Shown here: piece by piece, positions 24,942 to 38,861 of the stretch
How the letters are laid out: each line of letters begins with the position of its first letter
Numbering within the stretch: the first letter of the stretch is position 1
DNA from: Pomacea canaliculata
Lineage: Eukaryota > Mollusca > Gastropoda > Architaenioglossa > Ampullariidae
Assembly (NCBI RefSeq): GCF_003073045.1
Contig: NC_037593.1
Location: forward strand, 16,668,725-16,732,724
DNA length: 64,000 nt
Direction: 5' to 3'
Position numbers and translations under genes: made by a program
The notes under the pieces: generated by a model
Told to the model about the DNA's origin: nothing
Database searches by the model: none
What the model saw: only the letters and a program-made list of their open reading frames with translations

Positions 24942-25072
24942 TATATACTGTCCTCGCATATGAGCGAATGGTCTTCTCGGAGTATCACATCGTTAAATAC
25001 ATGACACACACATGTATTTAACGATGTGATACTCCGAGAAGACCATTCGCTCATATGCGAGGACAGTATATA
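24942..25072. repeat. Perfect inverted repeat, 62-bp arms, 7-bp loop
   Basis: Arms 24942-25003 and 25011-25072 are exact reverse complements around the loop ACACACA. The matching place in the paralogous segment (about 53560) has the outer flanks but not the hairpin, so it arose after that duplication. It could be a fold-back template-switch product or a read or assembly artefact. Confidence 0.97.
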
Positions 25073-27613
25073 AATACAGTGAAGTAATATGCTGCGAGAC
25101 TACCTTTCCCTCACATGCAAGGAGAAACATTATCTTTATGGACATGTCTCGTCACTTGGTGGACATAACCTGTTGTGCAATGGCTATCTCGGGGACAGGT
25201 TCAGATCATGACACCGCGACAGATTGCACCAGACCTGTCCTACAGGCTGTGGAGACCAGACAATGCACTCTCCTGTCCTGTCGTTGGCTCCACCCGCTAC
25301 TGTCACTTCGAGGAAGGAGATTACCTGGCAAATCAGAGCTGACAGGGCTGGAGTACTACCCCTACCCCTACCCTTAAGGTCTAAGCCATCAACTATTCCA
25401 AGAGCAGCCTGACACTCGACTATAGGGATTATTTTTTTTTTACAGCAGTACTCAACTTTCAGAATGCAGCATTGCAGCACGACAGGTCCGTCAAGCTGGC
25501 AGCAGCAAAAAATATGGGTGCATAGTCTTTTGTTCGTGAGATCGTCTAGATTGTTCTGTTTACAGCTGTGGTTGAAAGGGTGCAGCGAGGTGTAACAGCA
25601 TGTTTGGTGTGGACAAAGACCTCGAGTCTTCTAGAAAGTAGTGTTTGTTTCTGCGTGCTTGCGTGCGAGTGCAACTGCATCCGTATTTTAAACCAGGTCT
25701 GGCTCTGGTTTCCTTTTGTGTTTTTACAGGTTGAAGCAACTCGATCTTGACCAACTCTGTACCACCAATCTGTGATATAATCTTTGCACATTGTGTGCAT
25801 GTCTCTTGCCTGTATTTTGTTATCAGACTGTTTAATTTTCTTTGATCTATATGCATTAGTTGCAGGAGTGTACCTATTTCTTACATTTGTGTCTTCAACC
25901 TGTATAATTTTCTTCATCCCAAGTGTGTATATTACACAGTGTACATAATTCTTTACATTTATATGTTGCTAACATGTATTGTTTCTCGTGTGAATATCGT
26001 GTTTTTCATGGTGTGTACATTTATATTTCTTTTGTTTATTATTTATATCCTCTTGAATATAATTTTTCCTTTTACCTAGAATAGAGAAATGTTTACTACA
26101 TGTGACTGTACAGTTGTGATCGTGTTGCCTGCACACATTTAAACAGAACACATGAGTATAAAACATAACTGGTTTAAATGAGGCATGCTGTAAATGCCAG
26201 CCATTTTAATAAATTATCCAGAAGACATGCTTATGAGCTAAACCCTTGCTAAACAATAAGGTTAGTTGTAAAATAATAAAAGAACAGAAAAATTAGCCCC
26301 ATAATCTTCTTCATTGACTCCACTATCTCAGAACCGAGTTTGATGTCATAGGTCACCATGTAAAACAAAATTATACACACACTAATTACATGATTTATGA
26401 CAAATGGTTGTAAATTCTTTATTTACTATGACTTCATCCCCAAGAATCATATGTATTAAAAACTTACAAATGTGACAGCATCAAAGGTTTATTTGGCTTT
26501 TATATGTGGTGACTCTTCAGCAGTGAGAATAAGTCATGTTGTTAAATTTTTTATTAGCAGACTGCAGTCAAATGTATTCATAAACGATGAAGTAAATGTT
26601 TCTCAAGTTAGTTTTTAGAAAGAACTTGTAGCTAACAATTAATTTCACTCTGCAAACCTATCATCATTTGTTAATAAATATTTAATAATGACCTGCACAC
26701 ATTTTCCCGCATATCAAATGCGTAGCATGCATTTATTAACCTTATCTCAATTTTAATTCTTGTACAGTTGTTTAATTTTAGTTGCCTGTATTGTTATTTT
26801 AGTCATTTTAAACTGACTTAAACTAAAACAGTTTTCAAAAGTAAAACAGACCTACCAGCAGAGAAAAACAGAAAATACATTATGACTTTCCAACAACCTA
26901 ATATTTTCTGACGCATTGGCAGCTTGTGATAATATTGTGGTCCATGCAGTGTAATAATGCTTGATCTCAAAGGTTTCCCCAGGAACATATCACATGACTT
27001 CACATACTTAAGAAATCACATCTTGATCCACCATTCTTTTTTTATTATTGAAATTAAAATAAAAATGCCTGAGAATGATGCGAAAAAGATGAGTAAATAA
27101 AGCTTTCCAAAATATTAATGTAGCCATGGTGAGATAATGTGCACATAGAAAACATACACCCACTTTTTCATCTTGTCATTTTAAAACAAAGTCAAAATAT
27201 TAAAATTGAATTAGTAAAACATAGCATTCCATAAACATGTCCCAGCTGATCACCCATTACGAAACCTTTGCGCAGATGAAAAATTGACATTGATGCATGA
27301 ATTGACAGATGCAGTTAAAGGACAGTTACACAGAATACGTCCCGCTACGTCGTTGAACGTTGGAAAGAAAGTGGCTGTAATAGTAACATATTCCAATCTT
27401 TGGAAAAAGGTTGGTACCCTCCTTATAGTTCTTGGACGCGTCAAATGACATGAAGTCTTAGAGGTCACGTGCTAGGCATGCAGTTCTGTAACGTTGAACA
27501 GATTTGTCGGTTTATTGTCTTTCAAATCTCATTGAAAAATCCTTACACGACGCGCGCATACTTTCTCAATTTATTTTACCTTCAAGTACTACCAATGTCC
27601 TTTCAGAGGTCTG
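25073..27613. other. Intergenic DNA; 3' flank of copy B
   Basis: 25073-25400 resembles 53560-53830. 25550-25750 is one of five copies of an upstream block (block W, also at about 31200, 42710, 54180 and 58970). About 26900-27000 and 27200-27480 match parts of the 3' flanks of other glycosyltransferase copies. No gene seen. Confidence 0.5.
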
Positions 27614-30041
27614 TCATTGTAACAGGTGCATCCTGCCGCTTTGCTTGAGAACATTGAGACCGAACTCCGCAAAAAAGTCGGCCCCCTTCTTTAATGTCTT
27701 CGGCGTCTCCCATGACGCAGCGGGCTTTGGCTGGGTGACGTGCATGGCGTGTACATCTGTGACGTTAAACGGCAGCGTCGGTTGCTTGTCGTCTAAGTCT
27801 CGCATGAAGTCCTTCTCCCACGTCGGATGGCATATGTTGTGGTAGCAAATTACCTATGAACAGTTTGAATCCACTAGTCAAAGGTCTAAGGACTAAGTAC
27901 TATTTCTTTTCTTATGACTATAAAAGCTCGGTGCCAAATATTATTTCGCGGAATATGCAGTAACCATCTTCCGTTTCCGACATACAGGTGTACACATCAG
28001 CGTGAAAACATGCGTCTAATTCACACGTGTCCCAACTGTCGAAATGCATCTAGCATTGACAATGTAAAGATATTACAATACACATTACATGTAACTAACT
28101 TCCTTCAGTTTATGATAATGTTTGTGGGTCTAATTATCAGATCTCACCTGTAATCGGCTGTAGACGTAAAGTTCATCGGGGTAGTGTTCATACACCCGGT
28201 AAGGCATGAGCGTAGCCGTGAAGCCAGAATCTGACAACCGGTAGTGACGAAACGTGGTCAACCAATGACGTAACCAGGGGGCCTGTGGTCGGGCTAGCAA
28301 GACGCCCAGGTTAAAGGTGTTAGGCCAGGGGCCACTTATTGGCCAATCGAAGGACGCGACGACAGGGTAGTGAAGCAGCCAGTCCGGCACCCGACTCGTC
28401 CACAAGGCGTCGGTGTCCATGTAGGCTCCGCCGTAATTCAAGAGCAAGATGGATCTGCCCGCACGAAAAGGAAGACTAAAGAATTTGATGAAGGTCGTTT
28501 GATGAAGAGAGATGATGTGGTAGTCAGTAGTTATAATGGTCTGAAGGTTATGCGAGACAGAGGGAGGAGAGAAGAATATGATTTTGAAGAAAAACGATAA
28601 ACAGGCAACTGACTGGACACAGGCAGGAAGAAGGCAGACAGAGAAGGAGAGAGACAGATATTAAGGACCAAAAAAATTCTGAGAGTGAACGACATTTACA
28701 TTCTTGCTTCCTCACTATCATATCTGCACAGCCCCCTTCCCCTATTCTTGGCTCGTACGCCACTGACACAGCAACAGACTTTTCTTAATACCTGAGGAAG
28801 TCGCTGCTGGCCTGGAGATTAGGAAAGTCCATCTGAAACATGGGAGTCGGCTTCTCGATTCTGACGAAGGTGACATTCTCAGAGCGTAGCTGTTGCCACC
28901 ATTCGCCTTCAGGTTCCATGTTGCCATGGACATACACATGTTGAAAGCCCCCGACGTAGAGGGCGCTGATCATGCTCAGGAACTTTGAGAAGGGCAAGTC
29001 CAGGTCAGCGGCTGAGGGGTTCTTCTTCAGCCACACGTAGTGCGCGATACGCGGGATGGGTCGGCTGGGGTCAGGAAGGGCAAGTATCGGGGAGCGCCTG
29101 CCGTAATACAGCCAGCGAGCCAGCTCCGCGAACGGCGTCTGCCCTTGCCACAGTCACGGGGATGTACGTCACTGTCGACTATGATGCAATGAATGTCGTC
29201 AACAGGCGCCGTGTACTGCTCCGCTGTGACGCAAGAGGCTTTGGCTGACTTGACGTCACGGAGATAGTCATGTGACTTTGTGTTGTTGAAGCCACGCTGC
29301 GCGATCAGCACTCCACGACTAACGTCCTCGCCAGACAAGGCCAACCATAACGGCATGTGTTCTATTCCTGTAGGCAGACGAGGAATAAGGGCATTTTCGC
29401 CCAGAACAATTCCTCCTTCTGTCGGCAAGAGCTCCAACACAGCCTTCAGTGAGTCTTTTCTCCCACAAGTACCAGAGACCTGAAGCAGCTGGAAATTGGG
29501 GACGGAGTATTTGAACTCGTCAAACCAGGTGTTGTAGAGGTTGCCGTCGTTTTGGGGCAGATGGTCGTGCAGAAAGATTACCTTTGAGGCTCGAAGAATC
29601 CTGATGGAGGAGAGGAGAACAAGGTAGTGTCCAAAGAGGAACTGCTTGTCACCGCACCACAGATAGTACACTGTCCGAGGCAGGCCTCCCAGCGTGAGAC
29701 CGAGGCTTAGATCCACACCTGGCCAGGTGTCTTGGACGAAGAAGTCACGGTATAGAGGCATAGCGGCACCTTTTGATCCCTGAGGGAGGTCTGCGGGGGA
29801 TTCTGAGGGGAGGGGGCTTCTGAGGGGGAGGGACTTCAACTTTATTTTTATTCCTATGAAAAATCTCACTTTCGCTCTTTAATCGAGTGATTTCTTTTAA
29901 ACTTTCCTCACAGTTCTGCAGGGCAAGACTAGATCGAAAATTTTTCTGATTTATCAAAAACTGCCCAGCTGCCAGCAAAGCAAGCACGAATATCGTCGCT
30001 TTGAACAATATTCTCCGGGTGTTTGGAAGCATACAAGCCAT
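27614..30041 (-). CDS. DXD glycosyltransferase copy B (GT32-like), two frame breaks
   Basis: Exon 1 28792-30041, exon 2 28148-28454, exon 3 27614-27853; same splice phases as the other copies. Type II membrane protein: MACMLPNTRRILFK, hydrophobic anchor, charged stem with heptad-like EESLKEITRLKSES, Pro-rich linker, then two tandem glycosyltransferase-like halves. The second half carries YGGAYMDTDALW. Two single-base changes break exon 1: one in the Pro-rich linker near 29800 and one near 29153 (a C missing in CCACACGTCACG, as read in other copies). Exons 2 and 3 are intact. Exon 2 is of the B/E type (FNLGVLLARPQ, YVYSRLQ). Likely a Golgi enzyme; acceptor and donor sugar unknown. Confidence 0.83.
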
Positions 30042-31560
30042 TGTTGTTGACTGGATCGATCCTTTGTCAATGTTTCTGCCCAAACAAAGCATACATTTCG
30101 TCAGAAAATTTTTGCAAACATTTCTTAAATGTAAAATCTGTTAAAAATCTTTAGACATATCTTATTCTTGTACTAATATGTCATATTTTCTAATTGCCTG
30201 AAGCAATCTTTTTTTCTGCATTGATATTTGCTATCTTTGCCCATAAAATTTTACTTTGAAATTGTCGAAGGGCCGTTAATAACAGGGATAATACCGACGG
30301 GTCAAACCCCCGTTGCACCAAACTATCGTTTTCAAGGTTTTTTCAAAGACTTTAATAAACTTGCTATATTGACCAAAGTTCTAAAACGTTTGCTCCATAA
30401 CATTTGGTTTACCTCCATGCAAAACTTTGTGAAACTTAGTCGAACGTTCAACGACAATTACCCTCAACACCCCCTTTAAAGATGGGCGTGTACTCCTCTC
30501 GGGCTTCATTTCCAGGGCACTCTAACAGTCAACACATATAGTGGTCTCTCATCTACCCGAGATAAGTGACAAGACAAATTTATTCTCTGTGACGGATAAC
30601 CGCACTTACTTATGGTCAATACAAGATAAAATTTAGTTAAGATAGGTAAAAAGAAAGAAGGCAAGATACATATACAAAATTAAAATGTTTTTTTAATATT
30701 CCCTTAGATGATGCATTAAAATCACTGATTTTATTAAGTGTTTAGGCTCTTGATCGTATTTTGCGAGTGCGAAAGCAACACAGGACAGAGACGTGATACC
30801 ACAGGTAAACAGACACTAATGTATGGGACAATAAGTACATTCTAGAGAGACATGACAAGCATTGCATACAATCAGGCGTTTAACGGGAAATGTAGCAAGT
30901 AGCACACATTATCAAACATGGACGATTGTAACATTATAGATGATGGCCATGTAAACTACTTGCCACACGTAGTCGCAAAGTGTCCGGTTAAGAAAGTCCC
31001 TCAAAAAGCTGCTCCGCTGTAAGACGTGCACGTGAGACTCGCTTTCATCAGACTGATGCTGACGTGCACACGCCCCGCACCCCCCGCCTGTTACTAACCG
31101 TCAAACGTTCGCAGTCCGGCATTGCAGCGCTGCGCAGCCTCAACGTCCACTGACGCAGACTACGATGGGTCGCACGTTCTGCGCTCATGAGATCGTTCTC
31201 TTGGCAGCTGTGGTTACAAGGGTGCAGCTGTGTGTAGCATCATGTTTCGTGTCGATCAAGAGCTCGAATCTTTTTTTATAGTGCTCACTTGCGCGCGCAC
31301 GTGTGTAGCTGTCACCTTAAAACAGTTTGCCTTTGTATGTTATCACAGATTGCATCCAATCGACCTACACTTTTTATTGCCACTCTCCCTTTAGGCTTTC
31401 CCTTTCATGGTGTGATCTTTATCCTGGTAACTGCACCTTGTGAGTTTTAAAGACCAACCCGAATGGTTCACTTTGTTTTTGTTGTTGTTGTTTTTTTTTG
31501 TTTTTTTTTTGTTTTGTTTGTTTGTTTTGCAAATTTCGATAGATATAGGCGACATAAAAC
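30042..31560. promoter_or_regulatory. 5' flank of copy B, conserved with copies C and E
   Basis: 30230-31560 aligns with 39010-39600 plus 42682-43030 (copy C) and 58030-59200 (copy E). Well-kept parts are 30780-31050 and 31080-31400, including a CACGTG E-box-containing stretch at about 31025 and AACCGTCAAACGTTCGCAGT at about 31098. Conservation above neighbouring DNA suggests promoter and 5' UTR sequence on the minus strand. No TATA box is asserted. Confidence 0.45.
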
Positions 31561-32955
31561 TAACCTGTAAATTTTAGCATCTCCACCGTTCATTAATTAT
31601 CCGGTAACAAAGTACGCGATTTGTACCTGCGATCAGCCATTTTAAAATAAAAATTTCTGTAACCTCATGAAGTTATGTTAACATAATATACACAAGTAAT
31701 TAATAAAAATAAAACTACCTCTCGTTTCACATCGAACGTTGTACTAAGACTATCAGGAACAGCACCAGCATGGTAACTGACTCTGCCATGTTTGTGGCTG
31801 GTAGCAGACGATTAGCCCGACCACTAGCGCTACGTCACGTCCGGTATTTCGGCTGCTTCAAGTAAGCGATCGCATTTTTTATTAAATATATCGAAAATAT
31901 ATCTGTTTAGGATTTTGTGTTCAATGTGTTCATTTTTAACAGGAAGGAAGTGTTTTAAGTGCGATTAGTTCCAGCATTTGGGTTGGTCTTTAAAGGCCGA
32001 TGTCGAAGTGGACGTGTTTTCAAATGGTTTATCCCGTGGGAGGGAAGGTAAGAGTACACAGTGGTGTACCAGCGGTCAGTTTTCCCCGAGGCAGGGTGGC
32101 GATCACAGGCGATAAACCAAGCAATAAAACGTCTTTGTCAGCAGAGTACTTGCTGTTGGCGTTTAAAAAGCTGGAGTGAAATGGTTTGCAACTGTCACAG
32201 TCAGGGTTAGGACCGACAATTGAATGTATTCTCCATCAAATAAAAAGAAAAATAAGGGAGAAAGAGATGAACAGCGGAAATGACACAAATACAAAGACAA
32301 CTGAATATTAAAACTTCATTTTTAATGCTTTCGTGTATCTGTTTTTAAAAACAAAATGTTCATAGCAACCGGAAAATAAAATAATAATACTTCAGTGTGA
32401 ACACTAGCGTACATGCACGTCACACTCAAAACTTGGGTGGAATGCACACACAGACCGTACATGTCAGCACGGACTACAAGCCAAATATTGATATCCCCGC
32501 TTATGGGGAAAGAAAGATAAGAGATAAAGAGACAGACAAAAAAAGCAATAAAATTAAAGTTTGAAAATTCAGTTGTTTTTATGTTTGTGTCAGTTGTGCT
32601 CTTCATTCTTCCTTCCTTCATATATTCTAGTTTTGCTTGTTTGTGGAGAATACACTCAGTCCTAACCCTGACAGTATGTTCAGATAGAAGTCGTTTCGCA
32701 TCAACGCTCAGACCCTACAGCAAGTACAATGGTCGGGTGAGGGAGACGTTTTATTGCCATGCTAGTCGGCGGTGCGTGTGATGTCCACCCGGCCTTTTGT
32801 CCGGGTAGTAATTGAAGACGACTGGCCGCTAGCATTCCGCACGGCGTGTACTCCTACCTTCCCTCGCATGGGCAATACCACTCATTTTCCCCAGGTGGGA
32901 AGATATCGGCCTTTAATACCTAGCTCTAAAAATAAGACAAAAACCTAATAGGAAA
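31561..32955. other. Intergenic DNA, no gene seen
   Basis: AT-rich, with a T/G-rich tract just before it (31485-31530). No similarity recognised beyond short words. Confidence 0.45.
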
Positions 32956-33180
32956 AAATCGTTTAGTGGCAATTTCTGTGGCTGAAATCGAAGTGACCAA
33001 GGACTGCGATAATGATGTAGAGAGGCAACAGTGCTTCCACTCACCTACGCCGGCTGTTCAAACCTTTTCTGGCCTTAAGCAAAAAGAAAAGAATTACCTG
33101 CACAAGTTGTTCCCCTTACACAGGGATGTCACTAAACTGTTGTTGTCGATGGTGATACTTGCATTATTCCTAGCTTCTGT
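32956..33180. repeat. Duplication-unit block B, second copy
   Basis: Similar to 12230-12500 and 59270-59560 (GAAATCGAAGTGACCAAGGA-TGCGATAA, ACCTACGCC-CTGTTCAAAC, CACAAGTTGT). Confidence 0.6.
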
Positions 33181-36100
33181 GATTTTTAGTTTTTGTTATT
33201 TTTAGTAAGATTCTCAGATATCAGACAGTTTTTCGTATTATTCATAATTAATTCATAATTATGTGTGTAAATATAAATGTTAGCAATATAAAAAAGTGCA
33301 ACATTGCTTAATTTTTTGATAAACAGTTGATTTATATGAATTAGACTGTTGAAAAGTATTTTATGTATGTTTTAAAATTTTTTACTTAAAATTTTTATTC
33401 ATTTAACATTTGCGTTATTAACTTAAACATTTTAAAGCCAAACACAATACTATTTTTGTTTGAATGTCCGAGTTTACTTTTCTGTGGTATCATTGTGCAG
33501 ATCAAGAAGTTGAGTGGATTAATTGTCATCTTTACAGCCAGCTGTGTCCGGTTAACATTTCATAGACAGCTTTCACTGTTTCTTGGTTTCAGGCGAAGCT
33601 AGAAACTCAAATGTTATTGGAAGTAAATGTTAAGCATGTGAAAAATCTGTTCAACGTTTTGCTGTAGCTTTTATTTTTAGTTACTCTTAATAAAGTTTTC
33701 TCTTTTATTTTACTTTTTTGGGGGTAAACGTCTCATTGAAGGGAAAAAAAAGCCTTCGGAAGAATGACGTTAGCGACCTTGACGGTCCGCGCTAAGTAAA
33801 ACCTCCGTTTCAATCTTTGCCACATATGAAACCTTGTTGTTATGATGAATGATGTTATAAATGGCCAAATGACCCTTGGAGAGAAAAAAAAATGGTTCCT
33901 CACCCCAAAATTATCATTTTAAATAAAGGGAGATAGTCATACATTTCCCCAAGAGTGACAGGCCAGACGTGCAGTCCCTTTGCTCGCATATTTTTTTTTT
34001 ATATAGATATTTGAGTGATGTCCCTTCGCCTAGCTGGCTGGACGGACCAGCTCTCAGTCGTTTTGTTTTGTCCATGAATCTACATCGAGTCTGAATGTCT
34101 CCTCCTGATCTGTGATGTTTGTTGCGCCGTCTTCTCTGTTCTGGGATTTTTTTCACTGCTTGTGCTGCGTCGTTTCTTACCATCGACAAGGGATGATGTA
34201 CTGCTGTAACCAGTGTGGTGTCTTAGTTTGTAACTCTGTGCGTAAATGAATACATAAGGGAGGCAACACTGGATCCCTTAGGAATTGTTCCTGTTACTTC
34301 TCCTTAATTAAGGTTCTGCAGACTAATGAACCCTAAGGTAAAGTAAATGTCTTTTCAAATTGCGATAACAATCGCAACTATACAATATAAAAAGTAGAAT
34401 TAGCTGGGCTATTCAAATGAATATTAAAAAGACATTATCATTGCTAAGAAATATGTAAAGCAATTATAAACGTTTAAGATATAACCATATAAACATTTCG
34501 AATTTAGACAGGTACACAGAACAACAAAATGTTAATAACTTGTTTTGGCAATATATAAGCAATTATATACAAGAAATGGAGTTTTATAAAGACAGACTTT
34601 AATTTTGAATTGTGGCTACTTGTAACATTATTGCATTATGGACAGGTTTATAATAGGTTTGTATATTTTTATCGTGATGAAGTTTCCTTAGAAAGATCAT
34701 TGGGTTGTTTTTTTAAACTAAACACTGCCATAATGAAAAAAATGTTTGTTTTTTACAGAGTGGTAAATTATTGCAATGCATGACGCTTATTTCATTTGCA
34801 CTGAATATTAACAAACATTTTCGATCATGAATAAGTGACAGAAAGGTGCATTTAAATATCAGATCAACAGACTTTATCAAACTTACGTGCTGCTTGTGAT
34901 AATATTGCAGACTTTTAATTGTAATAATGCTTTATCTCAAAGATTACCTCAAGAAACAATCATGACAGAACAAATCGTATTGTTAAAGTATTAACATGTA
35001 TGAGTAATACTATTTATAGCAGCAACTATGAACGATTTCAAAAGAAGTCAAACCCATAAATTGTAGTGAAGTTAACAAGCTGTGTAATTTTTAAAAAATC
35101 TTCCTTTATCAATGAAACTGTAAATACTAACATAAGCAGCCTTTTTTAAAAAATAGGATTGTTTGCCATGACAACCATTCAAACACCATGTTCACCGCCA
35201 ACAACAGCCAGATCAAAGAGTAGTTTGTGTGAGGTTTGTCACTGTCACAAGTAAGCGTCAACAATTGTCTGTGTAAGTGACAGCATATCTTTAACAGTAT
35301 TTTCGAATGCATAAATCATACAAAATCGGTCTTATTTTGCATTTAGAGTTTTATTTTGAAATAAAGTCCAACATTGTAGCAAATGTGTGGCCAACTCCAC
35401 ACTCTTGAAAGTTAAGCAGAGCATTGCTGATTATTCAATTGGTGAACACCATGAACAGTAATTAGAACAATAAATTTGCAGAGCATCCTGCAAAGAAAAA
35501 CATTTCAACATTTCATCTACAACTGTCCATTTCAACTGGTGATACACTTTTTCTTTAAAGCAGATTCATGATTTTATTATTGACATGAGAATTTCAATTT
35601 GAATAAAAACCTTTTACTTAATCTCTTGTAGACAAATTAAGCCTCAAGTAAAGTAATTGTAACTAACCTAAAGCTAACCAATACGAATTAAAGTAGAACT
35701 TTTTGGAAATTTAACTGTTCTTCGCTTAGTGATTTATGTCAATGAAGTAAATAAAATCGTAGAGGAAACTATTGCACAATATGCGATTCAAATATACATA
35801 AATGAAAAGTTAAATCAAATACTTTGTAATAAAATACAGTTTAGTGTGTGAGATCAAACACTCATAGAAGTTCTGTTCATGTTAATAAGAGGACAGACAA
35901 TATATGAAAGAATGAAACAAAACCACATCAGTGAGAGAAAGAATATTGGAAGAAAATACAAATTGAATTGAAATTAAAGCTTATTTATTATAATTCTGAA
36001 GAAGAAAAAAAGATGTGACAGATCTGCCATTCTGTTTCATTTAAATTGAAATATATATAAACAGATATAAAGAAATAAGTGTATCAAGCTTTTTCGAAAT

Positions 36101-36411
36101 GTCAGTAAATTTATTCATACTGAGATGATGAGCACATTAAAAAAACCACACTCAAACAGTATACTAACCTACAGTAAGTCCTTCGTCTTGTAAGTTCTAA
36201 AAAATCAAACTATTAAATTTAAAATTATTGAAACATGGCATTCTACTGCAGGTTAAGCATTTACATTAATGTACCATTGAGAGAAGCAGTTCAAGGACAG
36301 TTACACAACCTAGGTCTCGCCACGAACGCTACAAAGAATGTCTGTCATTGTTACACGTGCTTTCTTCTTTTAGGATGATGTGGCAGATTTCGATTGAAAC
36401 AAGTCAGTGTG
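33181..36411. other. Intergenic DNA; 3' flank of copy C
   Basis: Contains duplication-unit pieces. 33590-33740 is like 59930-60100. 33830-33990 (AAAGGGAGATA ... GTCCCTTTGCT) is like 43570-43700, 60530-60600 and 62370-62440. 34590-35030 is like 43730-44060. 35190-35310 is like 63550-63660. No gene seen. Confidence 0.5.
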
Positions 36412-38861
36412 TTATGACAACAGGTCCATCCTACCACATTGCTTGAGGACATGGCGGCCGACCTCCGCAATGAAGTCAGTCCCTTCTTTTAATTCCGTTG
36501 GCGTCTCCCATGACACAGCCGGCTTTGGAGCGGTCACGTGCACGGCGTGTACATCTGTGACGTTGAACGGCAGCGTCGATTTTCTGTCGCGCATGACACG
36601 TCGGAAGTCTTTCTCCCACGTCGGGTGGCATATGCCAAAGAAGCATATCACCTATGAACGATTACAAAATTACCCACCTCATTTTTTAGAGGTCTCAGGA
36701 AAGTACAGATTTTTTATGACTGGGTAATGCTAGAGTGTGAGCTAGTACATCACAGAATATGCAATAACCACCTTCCGTTTCCGGCATAGAGGTCTACAAC
36801 ATCACCATGAAAGATGATACTCCTTGTGACGTAATGTACACAACATGTAATTCACCGCTGATTTTACTATGTGATAATAATGGTGGGTCTATTTATCAGC
36901 TCTCACCTGTAAGCGCGTATAGACGTACATCTCGTCAGGGTAGTGTTCATACACCCGGTATGGCAACTGGATGGCCGTGAAAGCTGTATGTGACAACCGG
37001 TAGTGACGAAACGCGCTCAGCCAATGACGTAACCAGGGAGCCTGAGGTCGGGCCATTATGACACCCAGGTTGAAGGAGTCAGGCCAGGAGTTATAGGCTG
37101 GCCAGTCGAACGTGGCCACGACCGGGTACTGTAGCAGCCAGTCCGGCACCCGACTCGTCCACACGGCGTCAGTGTCCATGTAGGCTCCACCGTAATTCAA
37201 GAGAAGGATGGCCCTGCCCGCACGAGAGAGAGGCGGGCAAATGCGATGAGGGCAGGTTGATGATAGTGATAGTGAGCGGTAAGAATGATATGCATATTAC
37301 ATGAGAGAGGAGGAAGAGAGACTAAGTGACAGGCAAATGATTAAACATAAAAGGAAAAGAAGGCAAATAGACAATGGGACAGACAGATGTTAGGCTTGCC
37401 TTGGTAAATAATGAGATATCAGCTGTTTGTTGTAGATCAATTAGAGCAGTCCTGTTCTATTGTAGCTGAGCTGCTTCTGAAATTGTTTAATGGTATATTT
37501 AAAAAGGACATTAATCCAGGTAAATTATTTGTAAGTACTTTGTTTACCTTGCTTTAAAAGGGGTATTTCAAATGACGCTAAAGGGGAAGCAAGCTGTAGA
37601 TTGACTCCATCCAGGCACACATTCACACAATACCTGAGGAGGTCGCTGTTGGCTGGAAGAATAGGAAAGTCCATCTGAACATGGAACTCGGCCTCTCAGT
37701 TCTGACGAAGGTGACATTCTCCGAGCGTAGCTGTCGCCACCATTCGCCTTCAGGTTCCACGTTGCCATGGACATACACGTGTTGAAAGCCCCCGACGTAG
37801 AGGGCGCTGATCATGCTCAGGAACTTTGAGAAGGGCAAGTCCAGGTCACCGGCTGAGGGGTCAGCCTTCAGCCACACGTAGTGCGCGATACGCGGGATGG
37901 GTCGGCTGGGGTCAGGAAGGGCAAGTATCGGGGAGCGCCTGCCGTAATACAGCCAGCGAGCCAGCTCCGCGAACGGCGTCTGCCCTTGCCACACGTCACG
38001 GGGATGTACGTCACTGTCGACTATGATGCAATGAATGTCGTCAACAGGCGCCGTGTACTGCTCCGCTGTGACGCAAGAGGCTTTATCTGTCTTGACGTCA
38101 CAGAGATAGTCATCGGACTTTGTGTTGTTGAAGCCACGCTGCGCGATCAGCACTCCACGACTAACGTCCTCGCCAGACAAGGCCAACCATAACGGCATGT
38201 GTTCTATTCCTGTAGGCAGACGAGGAATAAGGGCATTTTCGCCCAGAACAATTCCTCCTTCTGTCGGCAAGAGCTCCAACACAGCCTTCAGCGAGTCTTT
38301 TCTCCCACAAGTACCAGAGACTTGAAACAGCTGGAAATTGGGGACTGAGTATTTGAACTCGTCAAACCAGATGTTGTAGAGGTTGCCGTCGCTCTGCGGC
38401 AGATGGTCGTGCACAAAGATTATCTTTGAGGCTCGAAGAATCCTGATGGAGGAGAGGAGAACAAGGTAGTGTCGAAAGAGGAACTGCTTCTCACCGCACC
38501 ACAGATAGTACACTGTCCGAGGCAGGCCTCCTAGAGTGAGACCGAGGCTTAGATCCACACCTGGCCAGGTGTCTTGGACGAAGAGATCCCGGTAGAGAGG
38601 CATAGGCGGCTTCTTTTGATCCTTGGGGGAAGTCTGCAGGGGTTTCTGAGGGAAAGCGGCTTCAACTTTATTTTTATTACGATGAAATATCTCACTTTCG
38701 CTCTTTAATCTAGTGATTTCTTTTAAGCTTTCCTCACAGTTCTTTAGACTCGATCGAAAATTTTTCTGGTGAATCAAAAACTGCGCAGCTGCCAAAAAAA
38801 TTACCCCAAACAGCGTCGCTCTGATCAATATTCTTCGGATGTTTGGAAACATAGCAGCCAT
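36412..38861 (-). CDS. DXD glycosyltransferase copy C (GT32-like), apparent recombinant
   Basis: Exon 1 37634-38861, exon 2 36907-37213, exon 3 36412-36651. Start ATG 38859-38861 (MAAMFPNIRR) is chosen by agreement with the other copies; the frame is open 24 codons further up. Membrane anchor, coiled stem, linker PLQTSPKDQKKPP, first half with PRTVYYLW and EGGIVLGENA, second half with PRIAHYVW and YGGAYMDTDAVW. One G is missing near 37678, shifting the last 20 residues of exon 1 (SSMFRWTFLFF instead of SSMFQMNFPIL); otherwise intact. The N-terminal part resembles B and E; the exon 1 end (ERPSSMF) and exons 2 and 3 (PAYNSWPDSFNLGVIMARPQ) resemble A and D. Confidence 0.85.

Noticed and set aside
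29027-29248. Plus-strand open frames within the glycosyltransferase exons (also near 37880, 46915 and 56852)
   Set aside because: They recur in every copy only because they are antisense to conserved exon 1.
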